Source: Acheta domesticus
Taxonomy: Eukaryota > Arthropoda > Insecta > Orthoptera > Gryllidae
DNA length: 64,000 nucleotides
Assembly: GCA_031308135.1 (NCBI GenBank)
Contig: JAHLJT010009436.1
Span: forward strand, 220,549,286 to 220,613,285
Direction of reading: 5' to 3'
Shown: one piece after another, positions 55,016 to 64,000 of the stretch
How positions within the stretch are numbered: the stretch's first letter is position 1
How the letters are laid out: each line of letters starts with the position of its first letter
The notes under the pieces: generated by a model
Database searches by the model: none
What the model saw: only the letters and a program-made list of their open reading frames with translations
Told to the model about the DNA's origin: nothing
Translations under genes and position numbers: made by a program

Positions 55016-56122
55016 CCCGATCCGCACAGCCCTACGAAATAATGTTTCTCTACGACTACCCCAGAATGTATACAGTTCTACACGTTATCGGATGCAGTAA
55101 TGATCATGATTCCACATGCCGTGCAAGAATATTACTCTCGTACGGCTGTCGACCAATCACATTCGTCGTAGTTCATTATACACGGCAGAGGGTTCTCGCA
55201 GTTCCCCACAGAGGAGCTGCGCGCTCTGCCGCGGCAGATCGCAACTGTCGTAAGACAGGTGAACCACGAAACAGTATGCGAGTTGGTGTTTGTTATGGTC
55301 AGAGAACATAGAGTGTTCTGTAGCCGTTTTGTTAGGGTTTTTAAAATATTTAAATTTTTAAAATATCAATTTGAAAGTCGTAGAGAAAATATTGTCTTGT
55401 ACTCGCGTAGAATGGCCATTATTCACTCGCAGAAATTCCGACACTCACTCCTACGTCGCTCGTGTCGTAAACATCAACTCGTGAATAATAGCTATTATTC
55501 GACGCTCGTTGAAGAATATAATTCCATTCTAAAACGTTGCGATTTATATCTGCATTTCTTCACGCTTGAAGGAGCTAGTTGAGTACTAATGGCTAGAGCC
55601 CGGAAGTTTGGCAAAATGACTTTTTGTTATTGCGACTATTTTACGACAGTTAACGAAAGGAATTACTTAATTGAACTTCTGGAGTTGTTTTAGTAGATTT
55701 GTATTTTGATTTTTTGGCTGTTTTAGCTTCTGATACGTATTTTTTGCCATTTTGTATATTTCGGTCATTTACGTCATTATTTTGCTTTTTTGTGCCTGCC
55801 ACCGATCTTGATGAAGCGGGATATATATCTGCAAGCCTGGACAACACGAAGGCATGGTTGTAGTTTGTCTTTCTATGGAAACAGAGGTTGTGTTAAAAAT
55901 GTAAACGAAAAAGTAAGATGATACCAATTAAGATTTTTTACTTTTTTCATTGATGACGACAGGCTTTGTTCGCTCAAGAGGAATACCATCCTACTTTTCA
56001 GTATGACCTCCACTCCCTTTTGAGGACAGCTCTCTGTATGATATACTGACTTCATTCGATTTTCAGTGCTCGCGATTACGCAAGTGCGAAGAACGAAAAA
56101 TATATTTCATATCATTTTCACA
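55016..56122. other. no gene recognised
   Basis: Frames at 55042-55311 and 55259-55582 show no domain. No repeat ends were seen. Confidence 0.35.
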
Positions 56123-56124
56123 TA

Positions 56125-56279
56125 GGGGCCGTCCATAAATTACGTAACGCAAATTTGGAGTATTTTCAATACCCCCTCCCCCTTGTAACGCATTTCCTTA
56201 TCTCTATGTAACGCAGCATAACGCTGCTTCAGACCCCTTCCCTCTCCCTTTAGCGTCACCTAATTTTTGGATGATCCCT
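56125..56279. mobile_element. mariner-like MITE (155 bp)
   Basis: Starts GGGGCCGTCCATAAATTACG and ends with an imperfect inverse (about 20 of 29 positions). TA flanks both ends (56123-56124 and 56280-56281). The start matches a common family of animal Tc1/mariner MITEs as I recall it. Confidence 0.75.
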
Positions 56280-56281
56280 TA

Positions 56282-57493
56282 TCCCATTTCAAGATTCAAA
56301 AGAGTCCACTCGATAATTTCAAAGAGTCAGAATGAAACGAAGTAGTACCCATCATACCGGATGGTATGTGGAATCAAGACTACAAAGAAAATATAATTTC
56401 CCCCGTTAATTTTAGAGTTAGAATAAAAATGTGCATTTTTAATTATTACTTTTTTACAATAATTCCTTTTAAAAGTGGTTTGTCATTGTTTATATGCCTT
56501 TTTGCAGCCTTACTTTAGCTTGAATGAATGCCTTTTTACAGTTTTGAATGACAGTTTTATGAAACGTATTGTGATTTAATAATGACACATGAAAATATAC
56601 AACTTTAAATCATGGAATAAAAGGACTAGAACGTCTAAAAAATAAATATTTTTATAACACTAGATGTATGCTGAAAGAAACATGAATCTGTGCTGCTGAA
56701 AACCTGTATCTAGCAGATTTATCATTTAATTAAAAAATATAAAAAAGAAAAATGTGGGTTTTAAGAGGGATGCACTTTCACATAGACTAACTGATCGATT
56801 GAACGAGTATTTTCAAAAGCGTTCACGCATAAATCAACGTGATCATTTTTTGAATGTTGAAATTTCGAATATATATTTTGGATAATGTTTTGTTCAAAAT
56901 ATATTTATAATAATAAAAATAATAATTATTATTATATTTAATCACTTTCTGAAGTTCCTTGTGTCACCCACGCTTTTAACACAAAACCTATGACAAGAAA
57001 AGGAATGAATTCTATCTAAAATACATTTCCACTCCGCCATCTACTAAATATCATACTTGCCAAGCTTTGTTGTGAGATCACGTGTACAAAATTTCGTTAA
57101 GATCAAAATAAAAGTGTAGATTTGTGTAAACATTGTTTCATCTTTTATAATGGAAAATAATGAGATGAAAAATATGGCATAAATTATCCTTAAGAAAAGG
57201 TTCTTTCAGAACTCAAACGAAATTGGTTAAGCCGTTTTACATTAGTCCTGAAAACAAACTTTAATTTGCGAGGAGAATAATTCAGGGTATGGCCGATGGC
57301 AGATACGTGCTTGTATCCAGTAAGTAAAATCTGCCAAGTATTTCTAGAGGAATTTAAAAAAATGATTTTATTAGTCAAAGCAATTGTGAACTATTCCGAT
57401 AAGTTAGAGGGTAACAGGCTCTTTATAACTGTCAACGTAATGTCCTTCATGCGTAAAGCATTGCTACACATTGCTGAAGGAAATCCGTTTTTG
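56282..57493. other. no gene recognised
   Basis: AT-rich, with small frames only. Confidence 0.35.
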
Positions 57494-57515
57494 ACACTCG
57501 GGATATCCCGAGTGT
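57494..57515. repeat. 22-bp perfect palindrome
   Basis: ACACTCGGGAT joined to its exact inverse ATCCCGAGTGT without spacer. Could be a MITE terminus remnant or a dimeric-protein site. Confidence 0.9.
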
Positions 57516-57719
57516 AGCTAATGGTAATCAAACGGCGCGTTCCACAGAATAATTAAGCAGGTGGGCGTTTGCGGCTCGCGTTACACAATTTAAACACGTC
57601 CGCTCTGACTCACTGAAACGGCGACAGCCCAGCTCACACTATCATCAGGATTCTCACAGAGCATAACTGGAAGACGGGCGCAAAAACACTACACATGCTT
57701 CCTTCACGCCTGTTCAGAT

Positions 57720-57960
57720 TTTGAATATTCTCAATTAACTCCAGGAGACTGCCGGAGCAGTACGCTAAGAAATGGACTGCGATCCGCCCACGTGCTCTCC
57801 TTATCCATCCTCGTGCCTTCCTCTCCCGTACACACACTTACAAGCACTACACTCCCACACACGTGTAAAGGCTGATCGTGAGCTTGCCTAGGCTGCGGCG
57901 ATGTCCCGCTAGAAGAAATATTTGGAGAGGGAAAACCTCCATGACGTTAAGGGTCGCATT
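57720..57960 (+). repeat. SINE-like dispersed repeat, copy 2
   Basis: Shares CTCCAGG/AAATGGACTGCG, an ACACACACTTACA stretch, CACTACACT and GAGAGGGAAAACCTC with copies at 60490-60730 (same strand) and 21590-21830 (opposite strand). Confidence 0.55.
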
Positions 57961-59439
57961 TGACGTTCTAGCGATGAAGGAACATACTTTCTCGAGTAAA
58001 ACTAATTGTAATACTTGCATTCAGGACCATACTTTCTGAGCTTTCTTGGCACGTACTATACTATTTAAAATAAAGTCGAATATTTCTATGCATAGCATTC
58101 ATAGCAAACATTTCCTTTACGTCTAGTAATAATCCTATTTTATCTCCAGAAATCCATTTAGAGATCCCAGGCAGGAAATTACATAGAACCTCACATCACT
58201 ATCTTGTTCTTTTTTTTTTCATGTTTCAAAACACCTTTGTTAGAAATGTCTCTCGCATTAGCACATAATACAAAATTACGTTGTTCTTGTTGTGAAATCT
58301 AGGGGTTTCCAAAAGAACTTCGCAACGGTCGGAATATAATCTTTTCTTACTTGACATATTCAGACTATCTGAATATTTATGGCATTATAACGTCATGAAC
58401 AGACGTAAATTGCTAAAACAAGCTGTCATTGCTGACGATAGGTTATCGCCGTTTTCTTTCACATGATCAAAGGATGGGAAGGGAAAGGAAGGATGGAACT
58501 GGCAATCTCCCATACACGCAAGGCAACTACCCACCCACTCCACCGCACTACTTGCTGCACATCCTGTCATTCCCTTTTTCTGAGTACAGCACGACACAAG
58601 CATGAGGTCACAGACATGAATTCAGCCTGACAACGCGCGTCGGAGCCCAGTGCCATAATACGCGAGTATCATTCCCGCCTGATAATGAAAGAGCGCGCAC
58701 AGCAGTCCGGGCCTTCCTTATTCGCCCACGCGAGCTCTGCGGCAAATAGGACATCGTTCATCTAAAACTCGCACAAGGGGTTTGCCTCCATTTGCCGGTT
58801 TTCCCAATGGAATAAACGCGTGCAACCACATGCACCCATATTTTAGACAGGCGTCTTGCAGAGAGCCAACCACGAATCCATGCACGAACAGATACTATGT
58901 GCGCAGTTTTCTTGATATTCCACAGTGGGGGTGCGGGGAAAGGAGGGCTCTGGTTTCTTCACAGCATAAAAGAGCAGCATAAAGTCGGTACGACTGTGGA
59001 AATGAATTTGACGCGCTAACTCCTGGCCTGAGAAATACTACGATTATTTTGAAGGTAGGTGGTGGATGTAGGCACCATTGTAAGTTGGCACGTGCCGTTC
59101 CGAGTCGGACACATACATCGCAAAGTGCCGTGGTATTCGTGCTGGGCAAGGACTACACCAGTGTTGTCAAGGTCGATGCCACGAGCGGGAGTCCGTGGCA
59201 CGAGTGCCACGACGAAAGCGCCCCTCCAAGCAGTTCTTTACCCCGCCACCAGAGACAACGCCATCCCACTTGTAAAACGGCAGGTAGTAGTTCCTTTCCC
59301 CGACGCTAGTTGCGCAGAGTACCTCGTGGCATGCTACGGTGCCATGACGCGTGCCACAGCCACCAGTAGAAGACCTTAACACCACTGGACTACACTGTAC
59401 CTATCAAGAAAACTTGCTCAGAATTGCTGGTCGGACAAG
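57961..59439. other. no gene recognised
   Basis: Becomes GC-richer to the right. Overlapping frames in 58895-59385 share words such as GTGCCACGA and look like repeat DNA. Introns or later exons of the gene starting at 59601 could lie here but I cannot recognise them. Confidence 0.3.
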
Positions 59440-59995
59440 TTGCATGTCGTCGCGACGCGGCGCTGGGCGCTGGTGCGCACTCACCTGGCCGGTCTCGAAG
59501 GCCAGGACGATGGCCGAGACGCGCCCGCGGATACCCAGGACGCCCAGCGCGCCGCCGGCGCCGCCGGTGCCGCCCGCGGCGCCCGCGCCCGTCGCCGTCA
59601 TCCCTGCTCCCCGCTCCCCGTCGCCCCCGCGACGACTGCGCGGGCACTGCACTCGCGCCACCCGAGGCGAGCGAGGCGAGGGCGTCAAGGGCGCGGCAAT
59701 TGGGAGGCAACGCGGCGGCGGCGGCGGTTACAATGGGGCGCCGCGGAGCTGCGACGCAGGGACGCGGTGGCGTCGCGACGCGGCGCGGCTCGGCGCTGCG
59801 CTGCGCGAGGGAGGCGTGCCCCGGCCCGATTGCACGCCGCTCGGGCCGGAGCAGAGGCCGACGCCCCACGGCCCAACCGGCCTAATAGGCCGCACGCGGG
59901 AGGGGCTAAGCGGTGGCCATTAAGCCCCACACGAGTGCTCGAGCACGGGTTAAGAGCCCTGACGTACGGAGGCACTCCCCGACGACAATAGTTCA
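59440..59995. promoter_or_regulatory. CpG island with candidate minus-strand promoter
   Basis: Longest and densest CpG-rich interval in the window. All six frames stay open over long distances for compositional reasons. It contains the first coding exon at 59485-59601, so the region to its right (59602-59995) is the likely 5' UTR and promoter. Confidence 0.55.
59485..59601 (-). CDS. first coding exon of an unidentified gene
   Basis: ATG at 59601-59599 with G at -3 opens exactly 39 codons. They run from a Gly/Ala-rich leader to LGVLGIRGRVSAIVLAFETG-Q, followed at once by a consensus donor CAG/GTGAGT (59484-59479). The change from low-complexity to ordinary sequence just before the donor argues for real coding. 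The intron is phase 0 and later exons would lie at lower coordinates or outside the window. I do not recognise the protein. Alternative: a chance donor in GC-rich DNA. Confidence 0.5.
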
Positions 59996-60199
59996 GCGGC
60001 AACTTCAGGAAGTCCTGGTGTTTGACTCCCGAGAGCGGCGAGTTTCCGCTATTGTATTGTATTGAATTAAATTGAATTGCTTAATTTTTTGAGGCAAGAC
60101 TCGGGCCACGAGGCCTGCCCTTCCTCCTGACAACGGAAATTTCGCTACGCTCCTTTCACCATTTAGCGGAGAAAGAAGGTATTCTTTGGGCGACGAAAT

Positions 60200-60415
60200 A
60201 GGCGACTTGAATTTATCTCAGAGGCGTCATTTAGGCTTGAGGATCTTTTACATGCAGTAAATCTACTAACATGGGACAGCCGGATTTACTTCCCTCCGAA
60301 GGAAGGTGTACGAACGATTTTTTCGCCCTTAAAAATCCACGGCTTCGATCGGGATGGCGTACTTGGGAATAACAGTATGATACGCTGACCGTTACACCAT
60401 CGCCGCCGCAAACCA
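60200..60415 (-). repeat. tRNA-derived SINE
   Basis: On the minus strand an A-box-like TGGTGTAACGG (about 60399) and B-box-like GATCGAAGCC (about 60345) have tRNA spacing. They are followed by a body containing CTTCGGAGGGAAGTAAATCC and TTTACTGCATGTAAAAGATC. I recall similar central segments in SINEs of several insect orders. No gene overlaps. Confidence 0.6.
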
Positions 60416-60489
60416 TTATTTTGGTCGAATTCAACCACTCCCCTGATAGGAGATTGGATGCACCTATTGGTAGTTTTCAGTGTTTTCTC

Positions 60490-60730
60490 CGATCAACTCC
60501 AGACAAATGTAGGAGTAGTACCTTATCAAACGGGCCAAATGGACTGCGCGTGAACTTTCCTTCGTCATTCTAGCACCTTCCTTTAGCCTCACATATACAC
60601 TTACACTTTCATGCACTACACTACTACAAATATCGGGAGGCTAGTCCAGAGCTTGTCCCGGCTGAAGCGATCCCACGGGTGAGATACCTGAGGAGGGAAA
60701 CCCTCCGCAAGCCGATGTGCAGATGGGCGC
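60490..60730 (+). repeat. SINE-like dispersed repeat, copy 3
   Basis: Contains AACTCCAGACAAATGTAGG, AAATGGACTGCGCGTGAACT, CACTTACACTTTCATGCACT, CTTGTCCCGGCTG, GAGATACCTGAGGAGGGAAA and CCCTCCGCAAGCC; the same order occurs in the copies at 57720-57960 and 21590-21830. Confidence 0.55.
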
Positions 60731-61403
60731 GGATCTCACTTTCCAGCGGGGGAAGGGAAATCGCTCTCAAAATGTAGCATCCACTACCCTTACGAAAATT
60801 ATGACCCTAGTAGTTGACGCTCCCGGAATCGAAACTTTCTCTCTCATTCATATGGCGCTAATGGAGCGCATATGGAGCCAATTGATGCTTTTAAGAAATA
60901 GCTGCAGCATGGTTAGACCAACTTTCAGGATAGCAACTCGGAGAGTTTCTTTGACAAGGCAGGGCATTAAGTGTCCTATTACATGGGGTTGCTCAGTCTC
61001 AACCACATTGAGAGAGTTGCAGGTGGTTCATGGTTGAAGGAGTTTTCCGGGATCCAGAACGGATGTCGTCGTTTGATCTCTCAAGGTACTATTTATAAAA
61101 AAATAATTCAATTAGAAAAGCGTTGGCACTCCTCGAGGAGTGCTGCCCTGGGCGATCGTCCATTTTGACTGTACATCATTTCACGCCTGATTTGACATAA
61201 AACAGCTGACAACAATAATTGTTGAAGTTGTTGGTGATTATGCAACGGAATTGGTAAATCGGGAGCTTTTTTATTTCTCTGTTAATTTTTCTTTGTGAAC
61301 AAATATTTTCATTTCTTTTGCAAATAATAAACTATTTACATGTTTACGGTGTTAAAATGTTTCTGAAATGCAAATTTTTGCATAGAAAGTATTTTTGAGT
61401 GCT
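60731..61403. other. no gene recognised
   Basis: Plus-strand frames 60717-61037 and 60971-61168 have no clear domain. They could be older BEL/Pao sequence but show no motif I can name. Confidence 0.3.
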
Positions 61404-62476
61404 TATTGCTGCTCATCCATTCGAAATATCGACGGAGTAGGGTAGCAAAGAAAGTAATCAATGCTTGTCTGACTTGCAAGCGTTGGCGCGCAATTCCTCT
61501 TGGCCAGATTATGGGTTCATTGCCCCCTAGCCGCGTAAATCCTTCTCGGCCATGGGCTCACACATCCTTAGATTATTGTGGCCCAATTTTGACAAGGCCG
61601 TCTCTCACGAGATCAAAAATGTCTCAGAAGACTTGGATTGCTGTATTTATATGCCATTCCACGAAAGCTTCGCATTTAGAAATCGTCGAAAATCTATCCT
61701 CCTCTCAATTCATTGCGGCCTTTGAACGTTTTGGTTCGAGAAGAGGTTATCCTGTGCACATGTACAGTGATAACGCTAGTACATTCAAAAGTGCTAGTCG
61801 TATCCTAGCCGAGGCTAATCGCCTTGTTCTTTCCGCTCGGGATTTAGAGGTTATCACCAAATTTTTATCAGTGCAGGGTACCTCCTGGCACTTTTGTCCC
61901 TCCTACTCTCCGCACCGAAACTCGTTGGCTGAGGCTTGTGTTAAAAGAGTAAAATTCCATTTGCGTCGCGCTTTAGGGCAACAAGTTGTGCCCTTGCTTA
62001 CATTGTACACCCTCTTAGCCAAAATAGAAGCTTGTTTAAACTCAAGACCGCTTGAAGTCACGTCTACAGATACGGATGTGAATTTGATTTTGACCCCGAA
62101 TCACTTAGTCTACGGGCACGCGCTTAATAATTTTCCTATAGATACTGACTCGCCTCTTGTGCAGATAATTCCTGCGCAACAATTCCGCCATTTAAATAAC
62201 AAATTAGCAATAATTTGGAAATATTGGTCTCGAAACTACCTTCACACCTTGCAACAAAGGGTGAAGTGGAAAAGGGAGTCACCACCATTAGGTGTAAATG
62301 ATTTAGTACTTTTAATTGAGGAATCTCCGCCCTCTCAATGGAAATTAGGTGTAGTGGAGAAATTGTTCCCTGATCAAGCCGGGGTTGTGCGTACTGTTGA
62401 AGTACGAACTAACCAGGGTAAATTATTGCGGCCAGTACAAAAGTTATGTGCACTGGCTAGATCCTCCCACGAGTAA
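61404..62476 (+). pseudogene. BEL/Pao retrotransposon integrase region, 5'-truncated
   Basis: An open frame of about 356 codons covering the C-terminal third of a BEL/Pao polyprotein. It has part of the zinc-binding domain (VINACLTCKRW), the integrase core with D in SLDYCGP, D in MYSDNAS and E in SLAEACVKRVK, the NSRPL block, NHLVYGHALNNFP, and the BEL/Pao-specific C-terminal domain (IWKYWSRNYLHTLQQRVKWK, then PSQWKLGVVEKLFP). Catalytic residues are intact and no stop interrupts it. Protease, RT and RNase H are missing upstream, so it cannot be autonomous. Confidence 0.93.
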
Positions 62477-62716
62477 GCCCCAATCCATGATATTTATCTC
62501 TACTTTTTCCCTCTCTGTCGACCAGAGATGCTCAGCTGATTTTTCTTTCGCTTCGCCGCCTGGTGAACAGGCGTACCACTATCATTTTATAGGTCATACT
62601 GCGTGGGCCTGCCACTTGGCGTTTTGTTAATTCCTTGTTGTACTAATTGGTATAATTTTTTGATTAAGCACTGCTACAAATTCTATGTGATTTTGTTACT
62701 TCTTGGTTAGGGTAAT

Positions 62717-63085
62717 TGTTACGAGGTACTCAGTAATGGTTCGAGGTGATTACAATATGTACGCTAGGCAAACGCCTATGCTTTCGTTTGTTGTATGCCC
62801 TCCTCACGTGTTTATAGTAGGAATGGAGTCTCTCAAGATAATGCAGAACTGTGGTGGACTTCTCAGTGCTTGTTGCTGAAAGAAGTGAGTGGGAGACGGA
62901 CGGTGCCGAACTCGAGCATCGCCATGCGCCCGGCCCCAATAAATGTTAGCACATTTTGCTCGGCGCGGACAAGTTCCTGCGACTTCCGCCCACCTGGGCA
63001 CTCTTTGGAGTGCTTCCCGCTAAATTATGGGAGTTCCATGCTAGACCAGGGTGTCATGGGGGCGCCAATTCCAAAATTCGCGCGT
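62717..63085 (+). mobile_element. putative 3' LTR of the BEL/Pao element
   Basis: TGTTACGAGGTACTCAG at 62717 looks like an LTR start about 240 bp after the pol stop. An AATAAA lies near 62939. The right end is a guess because no second LTR is available for comparison. Confidence 0.35.
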
Positions 63086-63104
63086 CCCACTTTAAAAAAA
63101 AATC

Positions 63105-63139
63105 CATCATCAATCAATCAATCCATCAATCAATCAATG
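63105..63139. repeat. (ATCA)n microsatellite
   Basis: ATCAATCA repeats next to an A run. It lies about 75 bp left of the motif shared with the R4/Dong-like 3' UTR. Confidence 0.9.
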
Positions 63140-63179
63140 AAATGGAATGAAGACATTAATTTAATCATTGTTTCCCCGC

Positions 63180-63490
63180 GCCTTGATGCATGTGACAGTT
63201 CTTCCGCCGCCCTGCCAGGTTGCAATCAGCTACCCTCGCCGCCGACACCGGTGACGTCACTACATCACCACCGTCACCGCCGCCACCAACACCATCGCGC
63301 CGTCGCGCCCGTATCTCTCCCCCCGCCTACGTCCGCCCCCCGCCGCCAGCTAGCCGGCTGCCCGCCCCTCTGCGCCCTGCCCGGGGTCGGAACCCGGGGC
63401 AGCGCCAGAGCATGCGCGGACAGCGGGCGACACAGCTGGTGGAGTGTGGGCCAAGCGGAAGGAGCTGTGGTGGACCGGGAGCATGAAGCA
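63180..63490. promoter_or_regulatory. CpG-rich patch with CRE-like TGACGTCA
   Basis: CpG-dense DNA with a perfect palindromic TGACGTCA at 63252-63259, the CREB/ATF consensus. Could be a promoter of a gene to the right; frames through it (62795-63532 plus) lack domains. Confidence 0.35.
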
Positions 63491-64000
63491 TCCACGGCGG
63501 TGAAGGGCATTTTTCACGATTTCTGCATTTGAGACCCTCTGCTGGACAGCGGTGTGATTTTTAGGAGCGGTGGTGCTGTGACAGTGGTGTGGTTCGACAA
63601 CCCGGCCATGTGTGCCTCGTAACCTTTCAATGTTACATTCATTTGGTTTTTGCTTGCTGTGTTAGTCAGGTAGCATCGCTTGGTCAGTGTGTGCCTTTAA
63701 TTTTGTGTTTCGCAACACTGCAAGAGTTTTGTGAAATTGTTAAAGTTTTTTTTTGTATTCTTTGACAGAGGTAGAGGCCATATCTCTTACTTAAACGTTA
63801 ACATATTTTTTTTCGAACTGGTGCGTGAATTAGATATTATGTATAATAAAAGAAAACTAGTTGTAGTACAGAATGACCCGGACTTTCTTGGACTACTTAG
63901 TGTTTAATCTCTTTCGTCCAGGCTAGCTTTTCGTTACTATCCCATCCTCTTCAGAGTTGGAACCTATCGGCATTCAAAATACCCTTTTTTAAACGTTAAC
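63491..64000. other. no gene recognised
   Basis: T-rich sequence with no supported frame. If a gene starts at the CpG patch, this may be its first intron. Confidence 0.3.

Noticed and set aside
59390..60002. Long overlapping frames (94-190 codons) on both strands in the CpG island
   Set aside because: Open in almost every register because the DNA is GC-rich; only the 39-codon exon with start and donor is kept.
62795..63532. 245-codon plus-strand frame as a host gene
   Set aside because: Passes through the putative LTR, a microsatellite and a CpG patch with no domain; compositional.

Overview
The window looks like nuclear DNA from an arthropod, probably an insect with a large, repeat-rich genome. 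It is AT-rich with scattered CpG-rich patches, has spliceosomal signals, and is packed with decayed animal-type transposons: R4/Dong, jockey and CR1/L2-like LINEs, BEL/Pao, pogo, piggyBac, hAT, mariner-like MITEs and tRNA-derived SINEs. There is no operon, CRISPR array or other prokaryotic structure. I cannot fix the insect order.

The one confidently identified complete host gene is SMG1 on the minus strand (25061-35560), a nonsense-mediated-decay PI3K-like kinase of 3499 residues in one uninterrupted reading frame. A 163-bp intron in the 5' UTR (35568-35730) supports real transcription, yet the 10.5-kb coding sequence has no intron. A second likely host gene is a 39-codon first coding exon (59485-59601, minus) inside a strong CpG island; the rest of that gene is not recognised. 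Weaker coding-like pieces lie at 6680-6892, 36339-36583 and 48409-48505.

Layout. 490-2190: R4/Dong-clade LINE 3' fragment between two TAA microsatellites. 2470-3790: MITE, jockey fragment with target-site duplication, foldback element. 5596-6255: element with 36-bp inverted termini. 6930-16830: one CR1/L2-like LINE on the minus strand broken by a pogo element, a piggyBac-type element that itself carries a hAT element, and a 1.8-kb unidentified insert. 17.5-24.8 kb: CpG-rich patches, a purine tract, a 141-bp tandem duplication, and mariner-like and hAT-like MITEs. 25-35.8 kb: SMG1. 36-40.1 kb: LINE remnant, CGATA cluster, hairpin MITE and a 1.15-kb inverted-terminus element. 40.9-44.6 kb: decayed piggyBac element invaded by a LINE. 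46.8-47.6 kb: more copies of the 1.15-kb element's right end. 49.0-52.5 kb: RTE/jockey-like remnant, then a jockey element with exact 14-bp target duplication. 54.1-57.5 kb: hAT and mariner-like MITEs and a perfect palindrome. 57.7-60.8 kb: SINE-like repeats and the CpG island with the first exon. 61.4-62.7 kb: BEL/Pao integrase and putative LTR start. 63.2-63.5 kb: CpG-rich patch with a CRE-like site.

I found no evidence of a multigene host pathway here. The dominant story is nested transposition, and several events can be undone on paper because target duplications (TA, TTAA, 8-bp, 10-bp, 14-bp) are intact.
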